Below are positions 17,952-25,041 of a DNA stretch of 64,000 nt, one piece after another; the stretch's first letter is position 1; every line of letters begins with the position of its first letter. The stretch is from the NCBI RefSeq assembly GCF_026625985.1, contig NZ_CP113116.1, positions 2,790,001-2,854,000 of the forward strand, in the 5' to 3' direction. The stretch is from Mycobacterium sp. Aquia_213 (lineage in GTDB: Bacteria; Actinomycetota; Actinomycetes; Mycobacteriales; Mycobacteriaceae). Position numbers and translations under genes: made by a program. Below the pieces are notes generated by a model. That model made no database searches, had not been told where the DNA came from, and worked only from the letters and a program-made list of their open reading frames with translations.

Positions 17952-18539
17952 ATGTCGCTACTGCGCTTGACGACAATCGTCAGGCGCAGTAGCGCGTTAA
18001 GGGCGTTGCTGACCGCGCTGCCGGTCGCCACACTGCTGACAACGCAGGCCCGAGCCGATACCGGCGCACTGACCGAGCTGGTCGACGCGGCCGCGCAGCG
18101 ACTACAGGTCGCCGAGGCGGTGGCCGCCTACAAGTGGAATGCGCATGCGGCCATTGAGGATCCAGACCGCGTACGACAACAACTCGCCAAATTGAGCGCC
18201 GACGCCGCGGGTGAACACATCGACCCGGACTACGTCACCCGGGTGTTCGGGGACCAGATCAACGCCACCGAGGCAATCGAGCACAGCCGCTTCGCCCAGT
18301 GGAAGCTCAATCCGTCGAGCGCACCCGCAAATGCCCCCGACCTGTCGGTGTCACGGTCGAGGATCGACGGCCTCAACCAGACGATGCTGAACCAGATCGT
18401 GGTCCACTGGGACCTCCTGCACTCGCCGGCATGCGCCCCGCAACTCGACGCCGCACGGGCCGCCGTTATACGTACTCGCCTGTTAGACAGGCTCTATCAG
18501 CAGGCCCTGACGCTGGCGACGCAGTCTTATTGCACCTAA
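17952..18539 (+). CDS. Secreted chorismate mutase (AroQ gamma type, Rv1885c homologue)
   Basis: The 195-residue protein has a basic signal peptide ending near ARA/DTG and the AroQ-gamma helical fold. Conserved elements are LVDAAAQRLQVAEAVAAYKW, DPDRVRQQLAKL, HIDPDYVTRVFGDQI, ATEAIEHSRFAQWKLNP and LATQSYC. Cysteines in SPAC and QSYC match the disulfide of the M. tuberculosis enzyme. It converts chorismate to prephenate outside the cytoplasm; why is unknown. The ATG at 17952 lacks an obvious ribosome site, and the first 14 codons lie in a long stem-loop (17956-17994), so the real start is uncertain. The basic n-region encoded there still supports this start. Confidence 0.87.
   Translation: MSLLRLTTIVRRSSALRALLTALPVATLLTTQARADTGALTELVDAAAQRLQVAEAVAAYKWNAHAAIEDPDRVRQQLAKLSADAAGEHIDPDYVTRVFGDQINATEAIEHSRFAQWKLNPSSAPANAPDLSVSRSRIDGLNQTMLNQIVVHWDLLHSPACAPQLDAARAAVIRTRLLDRLYQQALTLATQSYCT
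17956..17994 (+). terminator. Long near-perfect stem-loop between fbpB and the chorismate mutase body
   Basis: Arms 17956-17973 and 17977-17994 pair over 18 positions with one T-G wobble, leaving a 3-base loop (CAA). It lies 20 bases after the fbpB stop and could end its transcript, though no T-tract follows. It also spans the first codons of the chorismate mutase gene, so it may control translation initiation there. Confidence 0.7.
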
Positions 18540-18672
18540 CCATCCGGCCGCGGACAAGCCGCCGTTGAGGTGTGCCGCGCCGATTTCATTGCCATAGAAA
18601 TGCCATAAATTTCTTATCTCGTGAATCAATCAAATCGGTAACGCTTTCTATACACATGCCGAATTGCTTGAC

Positions 18673-19086
18673 ATGAGAAACTTGGGGAAGCCTCTCGTGA
18701 AGTACGCCGTCGTCGGCGGGTTCATCGCGGCGACGCTAGGCCCGGCGACCGCCGAGGCCGGCGCAGCGCCGACACCCAACTGGGACGCAATCGCGCAGTG
18801 CGAATCCGGCGGCAACTGGCACGCCAACACCGGAAACGGCAATTACGGTGGGCTGCAATTCAAGCCGGCCACTTGGGCCGCATACGGCGGTGTCGGAAAT
18901 CCTGCCGCAGCCTCTCGCGAACAGCAAATCGCCGTTGCCAACCGGCTTTTCGCCGACCAGGGTGTAGAGCCGTGGCCCAAGTGCGGTGCTCAGTCAGGCC
19001 TCCCGATCGGGTGGTACTCGCACCCCGCGCAGGGCATCAAGGAGCTCATCAACGGGCTGATCCAGGCGGCCATTCCGCACCCATGA
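18673..19086 (+). CDS. rpfC: Resuscitation-promoting factor, RpfC type
   Basis: The 137-residue secreted protein has a signal peptide (KYAVVGGFIAATLGPATAEAGA) followed directly by the compact Rpf domain: NWDAIAQCESGGNW with the catalytic glutamate, GNYGGLQFKPATWAAYGG, and ASREQQIAVANRLFADQG. Rpf proteins are lysozyme-like muralytic enzymes that wake dormant cells. The ATG at 18673 aligns with the short form of RpfC (MTRIAKPL-like); TTG 18664 is possible. It sits in the fbpB/chorismate mutase/rpfC order known from M. tuberculosis. The upstream 130 bases are AT-rich and presumably hold the promoter. Confidence 0.93.
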   Translation: MRNLGKPLVKYAVVGGFIAATLGPATAEAGAAPTPNWDAIAQCESGGNWHANTGNGNYGGLQFKPATWAAYGGVGNPAAASREQQIAVANRLFADQGVEPWPKCGAQSGLPIGWYSHPAQGIKELINGLIQAAIPHP

Positions 19087-19138
19087 TCAAATCGGGCGCG
19101 GCCTAGGTTCACGGCCGAGCATGTGTTTGGATCGGGCC

Positions 19139-19594
19139 ATGGAAGGTTCGGCAACAGTACATATGGCGGCACCCGCGGAAGCGATCTGGAACCTGATTTC
19201 AGACGTCCGCAACACCGGGAAGTTCTCGCCGGAGGTTTTTGAAGCCGAGTGGTTGGGTGATGCGACGGGCCCGGCCCTCGGTGCCAAATTCCGCGGTCAC
19301 GTCAAGCGAAACGAGATCGGGCCGGTTTATTGGACGGTCTGCGAAGTAACGGCGTGCGAGCCCGGCCGTGAATTCGGCTTCGCGGTCCAGCTCGGCGACA
19401 GGCCGGTCAACAACTGGCACTACCGTCTGGCGCCGTCGGGTGCCGGTACGGATGTGACCGAGTCATTCCGGCTCACTCCCGCCCCGTGGCTCGGGGTCTA
19501 CTGGTTGTTTGGCGGCTTTCTGCGCAAGCGCCGCAACGTCCGTGATATGACCAAGACGCTCAACCGCATCAAAGATGTGGTCGAGGCGGGTTGA
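19139..19594 (+). CDS. SRPBCC (START/polyketide cyclase-like) family protein (Rv1883c homologue)
   Basis: The 151-residue protein has the SRPBCC pattern: EGSATVHMAAPAEAIWNLISDVRNTGKFSPEVFEAEW at the N-terminus, strands through GRKFGFAVQLGDRPVNNWHYRL-like sequence, and a C-terminal helix RDMTKTLNRIKDVVEAG. Such proteins form a hydrophobic ligand cavity. Substrate unknown. Two ATGs are possible (19121 and 19139); I prefer 19139 because it leads straight into the first strand. Its stop overlaps the next gene's upstream region, implying cotranscription with the dehydrogenase. Confidence 0.82.
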   Translation: MEGSATVHMAAPAEAIWNLISDVRNTGKFSPEVFEAEWLGDATGPALGAKFRGHVKRNEIGPVYWTVCEVTACEPGREFGFAVQLGDRPVNNWHYRLAPSGAGTDVTESFRLTPAPWLGVYWLFGGFLRKRRNVRDMTKTLNRIKDVVEAG

Positions 19595-19608
19595 CCGGAA
19601 AGGCGTGT

Positions 19609-20466
19609 ATGCCAGGCTTCGAAAATAAGGGCGCTAAATCGGTCTTCATCACCGGCGCGGGCAGTGGGATGGGCCGTGAAGGAGTCCGGCTCTTCCACGC
19701 CAACGGGTGGCGGGTCGGTGCCGTGGATCGCAACGTCGACGGATTGAAGGCGCTCGGCGAGGAGCTTGGCGACGAGCGCCTGTGGACTCGCACCGTCGAC
19801 GTGACGGTCAAGGCGGATCTGGACGGAGCCTTGGCCGACTTCTGCGCCGACAACGCCGGTGGCGGGCTGGACATGATGTGGAACAACGCCGGGATCGGTG
19901 AGTCCGGCTGGTTCGAGGATGTGCCGTATGAGGCCACGATGCGCGTCGTCGAGGTGAACTACAAAGCCGTGCTGACCGGCGCCTACGGCGCACTGCCCTA
20001 TCTCAGGAAGACTCCCGGCAGCCTGATGTTCTCGACGTCGTCGTCGGCGGCGACCTACGGCATGCCGCGCATCGCGGTGTATTCGTCGACCAAGCACGCG
20101 GTCAAGGGGCTGACCGAGGCGCTAAGCGTGGAATGGGAGCGCCATGGTGTGCGGGTCGCCGACGTGCTGCCCGGGCTGATCGACACCGCCATCCTTACCA
20201 CGACGCCCAATCACTCCGCCGATGGCGGCGCACCGATGACCGGCGACGAGCTGCGTGCGACCGCGCCGAAGAAGGGCCTAATGCGGCTGATGCCGGCGTC
20301 GAGCGTGGCCGAGGCGGCGTGGGAGGCCTACCACAACCCCAAGCGCCTGCATTGGTACGTGCCGAAGAGCATTCGCATCATCGACCTGCTCAAGGGCCTG
20401 AGCCCCGAGTTCGTCCGCGGCCGCATCGCTAAATCGTTGCCCGGACTGATGCCGAAGCGGCCGTAA
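19609..20466 (+). CDS. Short-chain dehydrogenase/reductase (Rv1882c homologue)
   Basis: The 285-residue classical SDR shows TGAGSGMG in the cofactor site, NNAGIGESG, the catalytic serine in SLMFSTSSSAATYG and YSSTKHA with the Tyr-x-x-x-Lys pair. A C-terminal extension includes KSLPGLMPKRP. It should oxidise or reduce an alcohol/ketone with NAD(P)(H); substrate unknown. The ATG at 19609 has GGAAAGG with 6-base spacing. It is packed between the SRPBCC gene and lppE. Confidence 0.9.
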   Translation: MPGFENKGAKSVFITGAGSGMGREGVRLFHANGWRVGAVDRNVDGLKALGEELGDERLWTRTVDVTVKADLDGALADFCADNAGGGLDMMWNNAGIGESGWFEDVPYEATMRVVEVNYKAVLTGAYGALPYLRKTPGSLMFSTSSSAATYGMPRIAVYSSTKHAVKGLTEALSVEWERHGVRVADVLPGLIDTAILTTTPNHSADGGAPMTGDELRATAPKKGLMRLMPASSVAEAAWEAYHNPKRLHWYVPKSIRIIDLLKGLSPEFVRGRIAKSLPGLMPKRP

Positions 20467-20475
20467 GGAGCCGAA

Positions 20476-20892
20476 GTGGTGCAGTACAGGTTGGTCGCGG
20501 TCGCATGTGTCCTGGCCGCCAGTGTCGCGGGCTGCGCCGAGCCCCAGACGACACCGCGTGCCGCCGCGCACCTGACCATCGACGGGGCCAGCCATGCGGC
20601 CCGCCCGCCCGCGTGCAGCCAGCTGCAGTCCTACCGGACCATCGACATCCGTGACCGCGACGGCCAGGTCGAAGCGGTCGTGCTACTCAGCGCTGCTCGG
20701 GTCATCCCGCAATGGGTGAAGATCCGCAACGTCGACGGATTCACCGGGAGTTTCTGGCAAGGCGGGGTGGGCGACGCTCGCGGCGACGTGACCAATGGCG
20801 AGTACACGATCACCGGCAGCGCCTACGGCATCAACAGCAGCAACCCCAACAAGGTCATCACCACGGACTTCAAGATCACCGCGGAGTGCTGA
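20476..20892 (+). CDS. lppE: Lipoprotein LppE
   Basis: The 138-residue protein has a signal sequence with the lipobox VAGC (cysteine near residue 20). A mature domain resembling the mycobacterial LpqH/19-kDa family follows: HLTIDGASHAARPPACSQLQSY, VKIRNVDGFTGSFWQGGVGDA, GEYTITGSAYGINSSNPNK and the ending TTDFKITAEC. It is probably anchored at the outer face of the membrane. The GTG at 20476 is 9 bases after the SDR stop with GGAG in between. Same position as Rv1881c. Function unknown. Confidence 0.88.
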   Translation: MVQYRLVAVACVLAASVAGCAEPQTTPRAAAHLTIDGASHAARPPACSQLQSYRTIDIRDRDGQVEAVVLLSAARVIPQWVKIRNVDGFTGSFWQGGVGDARGDVTNGEYTITGSAYGINSSNPNKVITTDFKITAEC

Positions 20893-20958
20893 AACCGCCC
20901 ATCGCAAGACGGCCGCTTCGGGCATACGCTTTGCGAGACCACGTCCGAGGGAGGCGCT

Positions 20959-22281
20959 GTGAAGGAGCGGTTGCACTGGCTTGCGATGCACGGATTCATT
21001 CGGGGCGTCGCGTCCATCGGGCTCCGTCGCGGTGACATGCAGGCAAGGCTGATCGCCGACCCGACGGTGGCCGCCGACCCGATGCCGTTCTGCGACGAAC
21101 TGCACGCGCTGGGTCCCATGGTGCGCAGCCGCGTCGGCTTTCTGGCTGTCGATCATGGCGTAATCCACAGCCTGCTGCGATCCGACGACTTCCGGGCGCT
21201 GGTGCTCGGATCGAATCTGCCGGGGCCGGTGCGATGGCTGGAGCGCCACGCTCGCGACGATCTGCTGCACCCGCTGCGTGAACCCTCGTTGCTGGCCACC
21301 GAGCCGCCGGACCACACCCGCTACCGCAAGACGGTGTCGGCCGTGTTCACGTCGCGGGCGGTCGCCGCGCTGAGTGACCGAGTGGAGGAAACGGCGGCCA
21401 ACCTCCTGGACGAGCTGGCCAACGAGTCCGGCGTGGTCGACGTCGTCGGACGGTACTGCTCGCAACTCCCGGTCGCCATTATCAGCGACATCTTGGGGGT
21501 GCCCGAACAAGACCGGCCCCGCGTCCTGCGGTTCGGCGAGCTGGCCGCCCCGAGTCTGGACATCGGATTGCCGTGGCGCCAATACCGCAGGGTGCAGCAC
21601 GGGATCGCCGGATTCAACGCCTGGCTCGTCGACCATCTAGAGCAACTCCGCCGCTCGCCCGGTGACGATTTGATGAGTCAGCTGATTCGGACGGCCGAAA
21701 GCGGCGTGGGCGAAACGTATCTCAACGAAAAAGAACTCACCGGGATTGCGGCGCTGGTGCTGGCCGCAGGGTTCGAAACCACGGTGAACCTGTTGGGCAA
21801 CGGGATTCGCATGCTGCTCGACACGCCCGAGCATGTCGAGACGTTGCGGCAACGTCCCGAGTTATGGCCCAACGCCGTCGAAGAGATCCTGCGACTGGAC
21901 TCGCCAGTGCAGTTCACCGTGCGTAAGGCCGTCAATGACGTCGAGCTGGTGGGCAGGCAGGTCAACCGCGGAGACGTGGTGCTGCTCTATCTGGCTGCCG
22001 CGAACCGGGATCCGTCCGTGTTCCCCGATCCGCATCGCTTCGACATCGAACGCCCCAACGCGGGAAGGCATCTCGCATTCTCCGGCGGCCGGCACTTCTG
22101 CCTGGGTGCCGCACTTGCCCGCGCCGAGGGCGAAGTCGGGCTGCGGGCCTTCTTCGACCGCTTCCCCGACGTGCGGGCGGCCGGTGCTGGGACCCGTCGG
22201 GACACCCGGGTACTGCGGGGCTGGTCGAGTCTGCCGGTAGCGCTCGGCCGGGCGCGATCGATGGCTCCCGTCGACGTTTAG
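20959..22281 (+). CDS. cyp140: Cytochrome P450 CYP140
   Basis: The 440-residue P450 starts MKERLHWLAMHGFIRGVASIG, as I recall for M. tuberculosis Cyp140. Landmarks are LLATEPPDHTRYRKTVSAVFTSR, the I-helix LVLAAGFETTVNLLGNGI, the ExxR in VEEILRLDSPVQ, and the heme loop FSGGRHFCLGAALARAEGE. The substrate is unknown. AGGGAGG lies upstream of the ATG-like start region (GTG at 20959). Its stop overlaps by four bases the convergent dienelactone-hydrolase gene, which marks the left border of a segment with no counterpart I recall in M. tuberculosis. Confidence 0.93.
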   Translation: MKERLHWLAMHGFIRGVASIGLRRGDMQARLIADPTVAADPMPFCDELHALGPMVRSRVGFLAVDHGVIHSLLRSDDFRALVLGSNLPGPVRWLERHARDDLLHPLREPSLLATEPPDHTRYRKTVSAVFTSRAVAALSDRVEETAANLLDELANESGVVDVVGRYCSQLPVAIISDILGVPEQDRPRVLRFGELAAPSLDIGLPWRQYRRVQHGIAGFNAWLVDHLEQLRRSPGDDLMSQLIRTAESGVGETYLNEKELTGIAALVLAAGFETTVNLLGNGIRMLLDTPEHVETLRQRPELWPNAVEEILRLDSPVQFTVRKAVNDVELVGRQVNRGDVVLLYLAAANRDPSVFPDPHRFDIERPNAGRHLAFSGGRHFCLGAALARAEGEVGLRAFFDRFPDVRAAGAGTRRDTRVLRGWSSLPVALGRARSMAPVDV

Positions 22282-23192
22282 GGACTCAGGTAGCGGCTCA
22301 ACCAGTCCAACAGGCGTTGCCACGCGTCGGCCGCGGCCGTTGCGTTGTAGCGGGGGCCGGTGTCGTTGAAGAAAGCATGGTCGGCGTCGGGTTCCACCAC
22401 CAGGTCGTTGACCAGCCCGAACCGGTCCAGGGCGGCCTTGGCCGCGGCTTGCGAACCGGTGACCCTGCTGTCCAGGGCACCGTAGATACCCAGTACCGCC
22501 GCCTTAGACCCGGTGAAGTCGGGGTTCGGCGGTAACGGCCCGTAGAACGGCACCGCGGCCGACACTCCCAGCGCGCCGGCGCCCAGCAGTTGCCACACCA
22601 GTCCCCCGCCGAAGCAGAAACCGACCACCCCAACCTTCTGCCCTCGCGCCCGAAGCTTCAGCTCTGCGATGCCGGAGTTCATGTCGTGGGTGAACTGTTC
22701 CGGCGCGATAGCGCCGAGCGCCGCGGTCGCCTCGGCCGGATCGCGGAACGCGGCGGTGCCACCTTTCTCCGAGAGCAGGTCGATGGCGAGCGCCGAATAC
22801 CCGGCTCCGGCCAGCCGGCCGGCGACCGATCGCACCCAGTCGTTGAGTCCCTTGTTCTCGTGGATGACCAAGACGCTGCCCTTGGGATTGGCGGCCTGCG
22901 CCCACGCGCCTTGCAGCTGACCCGCTGAGCCGGCCCACGAGATCGACGATGTGGGCAGTGCGTGCGCCATGCCGGGCGGTTGTGCTGGGCCAGTTGAGGT
23001 TTGGGGTGCCGACGGGGATTTGGGAGTGTCCGACTGTTCTTGCGCCACGGAGCAGGCGGCGAGTAGTGCGGCCGCTGCGGCGGTCCCCAATCCGAGCAGT
23101 GACAGCCGCCGCATGGCCTCGCGTCTGGTCAGCAGGCCATCGACGTGGTCGGTCGCGATCTCGTCGGCGATGTAGTGCTGCAGCGGGTGCAC
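22278..23192 (-). CDS. Exported dienelactone-hydrolase-family lipoprotein
   Basis: The 304-residue protein carries a signal region RREAMRRLSLLGLG that resembles a twin-arginine type leader, followed by AALLAAC, a lipobox-like cysteine site. A Pro/Thr/Ser-rich linker leads to the DLH domain: VLVIHENKGLNDW, the cysteine nucleophile in VVGFCFGGGLVW, an aspartate in IYGALDSRVTG, and the histidine in DADHAFFNDTG. It likely hydrolyses an ester or lactone at the cell surface. It converges with cyp140. The start is at ATG 23192. Confidence 0.83.
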   Translation of the reverse strand: MHPLQHYIADEIATDHVDGLLTRREAMRRLSLLGLGTAAAAALLAACSVAQEQSDTPKSPSAPQTSTGPAQPPGMAHALPTSSISWAGSAGQLQGAWAQAANPKGSVLVIHENKGLNDWVRSVAGRLAGAGYSALAIDLLSEKGGTAAFRDPAEATAALGAIAPEQFTHDMNSGIAELKLRARGQKVGVVGFCFGGGLVWQLLGAGALGVSAAVPFYGPLPPNPDFTGSKAAVLGIYGALDSRVTGSQAAAKAALDRFGLVNDLVVEPDADHAFFNDTGPRYNATAAADAWQRLLDWLSRYLSP

Positions 23193-23258
23193 CTTCGCGA
23201 GTATCCGCCTGCGGCAGCGCGGTTGACACCCGTGCGGTGAGCGAGTTTATTTGCCGGT

Positions 23259-23717
23259 ATGACTGAAGTTTCTATGATCGCGGTCGAGGATGTCGTAGTC
23301 GGGTTGTGGCGGGCGTTATCGCGGCGGGATTGGGATGCGGTCAAGACGTTCTTGGCGGACGACTGCCTCTACGTCGACATGCCGGTTCCGGCGGTGTCGG
23401 CGCGCGGTCCCGAAGACATCGTGAAACGACTCAAGATGGGCCTCGAGCACTTGGCCGGCTACGAGAACCATGACGGTGTGCTGTTGTCCAACGGCGCCGA
23501 CGTAATGTACGAACACTCCGAAACTTGGACGTTCAGTTCGGGTGAACAAGGCGTCCTGAGATTCGTCACGGTACATAAAGTTGCCGACGGCAAGATCACC
23601 GTCTGGAAAGACTACTGGGACATGAATAGCCTGGTCAGCTTCGCGCCGCCGAACCATTTCGAGGCGTTGGCATCCGCCGATACATCATGGGTCTTTGATG
23701 CTACCGGTTTGATCTGA
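23259..23717 (+). CDS. SnoaL-like/limonene-epoxide-hydrolase family protein
   Basis: The 152-residue cone-fold protein resembles limonene-1,2-epoxide hydrolases: LWRALSRRDWDAVKTFLADDC, DMPVPAVSARGPEDIVKRL, MYEHSETWTFSSGEQGVLRF, and KITVWKDYWDMN, which includes the D-x-R/K-x-D-like acidic positions of the family. Catalysis is uncertain. The start may be ATG 23259 or ATG 23274. It lies divergent from the dienelactone hydrolase and is the last ordinary gene before the gene-poor tract with the tiny lipoprotein genes. Confidence 0.75.
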   Translation: MTEVSMIAVEDVVVGLWRALSRRDWDAVKTFLADDCLYVDMPVPAVSARGPEDIVKRLKMGLEHLAGYENHDGVLLSNGADVMYEHSETWTFSSGEQGVLRFVTVHKVADGKITVWKDYWDMNSLVSFAPPNHFEALASADTSWVFDATGLI

Positions 23718-23800
23718 GGCGTCTTTGATCGCTCGTGGATGAATTATGCGGTTACTGGTTACCCGTGAGTATCGTCTAGCGCCGTGCAGCAGATCTCGGT

Positions 23801-23957
23801 TATGATCTGCACCGGCCGATCGGGTCTGAATGCGGTGGTGGGCGCCATTCATGCCAGCTATTTGTAGTTCGGAGTCTGGAGCGGCCATTTTTTGCGCCTC
23901 CTGACGCCGTGTCCCGGCTTGGCATGAGCCGGGTGATACCTGGATGAACGGAGTGCA
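23801..23957 (+). promoter_or_regulatory. Promoter and structured leader of tiny lipoprotein gene A
   Basis: A TATGAT -10-like element (23801-23806) starts a leader repeated ahead of genes B and C at nearly the same distance from the ATG (157, 157 and 162 bases). Hairpin P1 is 23827-23851 (TGAAT/ATTCA plus GCG/CGC), P2 is 23878-23901 (GGAG/CTCC with a T6 loop) and P3 is 23913-23933 (CCCGGCT/AGCCGGG). A ribosome site GGAG precedes the ATG. The A-T pair in P2 becomes G-C in copy B, which supports a real RNA fold. Confidence 0.6.
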
Positions 23958-24059
23958 ATGTCGCGCATAACCAGCAAAGTCGGTGTCGCCATGATTCTTG
24001 GCTTCACCGCCATGACGGCTTCTGGATGTTCGCCGGTGCTGTCGCTTTTCTCTTTTTGA
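23958..24059 (+). CDS. Tiny lipoprotein-like gene, copy A (33 aa)
   Basis: I know no named family. The product starts MSRITSKVGVAM, has a hydrophobic stretch ILGFTAMTASGC, and ends with the mature tail CSPVLSLFSF (10 residues). Positive n-region, hydrophobic core and an ASGC lipobox put the cysteine at residue 24, as in all five copies. If lipidated, the mature product would be a decapeptide on the membrane. It has GGAG four bases before the ATG. A conserved leader precedes it (23801-23957). An untranslated or regulatory role of the RNA is possible. No other gene lies within the next 400 bases. Confidence 0.7.
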   Translation: MSRITSKVGVAMILGFTAMTASGCSPVLSLFSF

Positions 24060-24311
24060 CGCCGTGCTGCGCGGGGGAACTCCTCGGCGCTTCGGGCCTG
24101 ATCTGAAACAGCGCGCGCTGGCGCCGCGGGTGCGACGGGCGCGCTGGTGGGTGGTATGTCCATCTCGGGCCGTCGCGCCGCCGCACCCGTGCGGCGGCGC
24201 CATATGAGTTTGCTGTGAACGGTGTTGGAGTGCGTGCGTCCGAGCGGGTTTGTTCTGCTCGACGACAGCCGCAGTTACTCACGGATACCTAGACCTGCAA
24301 CTTAACTTGAT
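24060..24311. other. Spacer between copies A and B
   Basis: 252 bases with no gene I can support, from the copy A stop to the -10-like element of copy B. Together with leader B this leaves 409 bases without a gene. It contains a long imperfect inverted repeat (24119-24202). Confidence 0.5.
24119..24202. repeat. Long imperfect inverted repeat after copy A
   Basis: The left arm begins TGGCGCCGC then GGGTGCG, and the right arm reads CGCACCC then GCGGCGGCGCCA, so they are mirror images with a small insertion. The loop is about 45 bases. It is a candidate terminator for copy A or a remnant of a small mobile element; no target-site duplication was noticed. Confidence 0.45.
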
Positions 24312-24468
24312 TACTGTGTGCACCGGTTCGGGTCTGAATGCGGTGGCGGGCGCCTTCATGCCAGCTACCACTCTTGCGGGTTGGGGTTGGCCTTTTTTGC
24401 GTCCCCTGATGCCGTTGCCGCTCCGGCTTCATTTGAGCCGGGTGGGACCTTGATGAACGGAGTGTTTA
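24312..24468 (+). promoter_or_regulatory. Promoter and structured leader of tiny lipoprotein gene B
   Basis: A TACTGT -10-like element (24312-24317) is followed by hairpins equivalent to those of copy A. P1 is 24335-24358 (TGAA/TTCA and GCG/CGC), P2 is 24383-24406 (GGGG/CCCC) and P3 is 24423-24441 (CCGGCT/AGCCGG). In P2 both partners changed relative to copy A (A-T to G-C), which keeps the pairing. The T6 loop of P2 is retained. Confidence 0.6.
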
Positions 24469-24570
24469 ATGTCGCGCATAACTAGCAAAGTCAGTGTAGC
24501 TTTGATCCTCGGCTTTACCGCCGTGACGGCCTCCGGCTGCTCGCCAACCTTTTCGCTGTTCTCTTTTTAA
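24469..24570 (+). CDS. Tiny lipoprotein-like gene, copy B (33 aa)
   Basis: The product starts MSRITSKVSVALILGF, continues TAVTASGC and ends SPTFSLFSF. It differs from copy A at only a few residues and has the same length and cysteine position (24). Synonymous codon changes between A and B (for example the valine, leucine and threonine codons) with a conserved protein suggest selection on the peptide. It begins 511 bases after copy A. Two hairpins lie right after the stop. Confidence 0.7.
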   Translation: MSRITSKVSVALILGFTAVTASGCSPTFSLFSF

Positions 24571-24571
24571 G

Positions 24572-24610
24572 CCCCGGACTACCTCGGGGTCCTTGCCGGG
24601 TTCCCGGCAA
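24572..24610 (+). terminator. Double hairpin after copy B
   Basis: CCCCG/CGGGG (24572-24589) and TTGCCGGG/CCCGGCAA (24593-24610) follow the stop codon directly. Together they form a compact GC-rich structure that could end transcription or protect the 3' end. No T-tract is present. Confidence 0.5.
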
Positions 24611-24771
24611 CCCAAATCTGCGTTGCGATGATTTCGCTCGCGACCAGCCGTCGGATAAGAGTGCACGTCAAAGCAGTTTTTGACCGGTCGGGCGGCTCTG
24701 GGCATCGTTCGCCTCGGCGACACGGGCACATTACTTACTGGTAAAGCTGGCATGTCTAGCAGATCTCGGGT
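24611..24771. other. Spacer between copies B and C
   Basis: 161 bases with no recognised element, from the double hairpin after copy B to the -10-like element of copy C. With that hairpin and leader C it makes up the 363 gene-free bases between the two genes. Confidence 0.4.
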
Positions 24772-24933
24772 TACTATCGGCACCGGCCGAATCGGGTCTG
24801 AATGCGATGGTGGGCGCCTTCATGCCAGCTAATTGTTGTTCGGAGTCGGGAGCGGCCGTTTTTTGCGCCTCCTGACGCCATACGCCCGGCTCCAACTTGA
24901 GTCGGGTGCAAACTGGGACGAATGGAGAGCGTT
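24772..24933 (+). promoter_or_regulatory. Promoter and structured leader of tiny lipoprotein gene C
   Basis: A TACTAT -10-like element (24772-24777) begins the third copy of the leader. P1 is 24799-24822, P2 is 24849-24872 (GGAG/CTCC) and P3 is 24885-24906 (CCCGGCT/AGTCGGG). In P3 a C became T opposite G, so pairing survives as G-U. The 5' part (AGCAGATCTCGG before the -10) is shared with copy A. Confidence 0.6.
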
Positions 24934-25041
24934 ATGTCGGGCATAACCAGCAAAATCAGTGTCGCCGTAATCCTTGGCTTTACTGCGATAGCGGCGACCG
25001 GATGCACGCCGGTCTTATCGCTCATCACCATATCCATGTAA
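24934..25041 (+). CDS. Tiny lipoprotein-like gene, copy C (35 aa)
   Basis: The product starts MSGITSKISVAVILGFTA, continues IAATGC, and has the 12-residue tail CTPVLSLITISM. Cysteine is again residue 24. It lies 465 bases after copy B and is the most diverged of the three tandem copies. GGAGAG precedes the ATG. The lipobox is ATGC rather than ASGC, still within the allowed pattern. Confidence 0.68.
   Translation: MSGITSKISVAVILGFTAIAATGCTPVLSLITISM

Noticed and set aside
23884..23901. T6 run in the leaders read as an intrinsic terminator
   Set aside because: No stem lies directly 5' of the T-run; the run sits inside the loop of hairpin P2 in all three copies.
23801..25041. Tandem repeats considered as a CRISPR array
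   Set aside because: Only three units of about 465-511 bases with coding parts; no short direct repeats with spacers and no cas genes.
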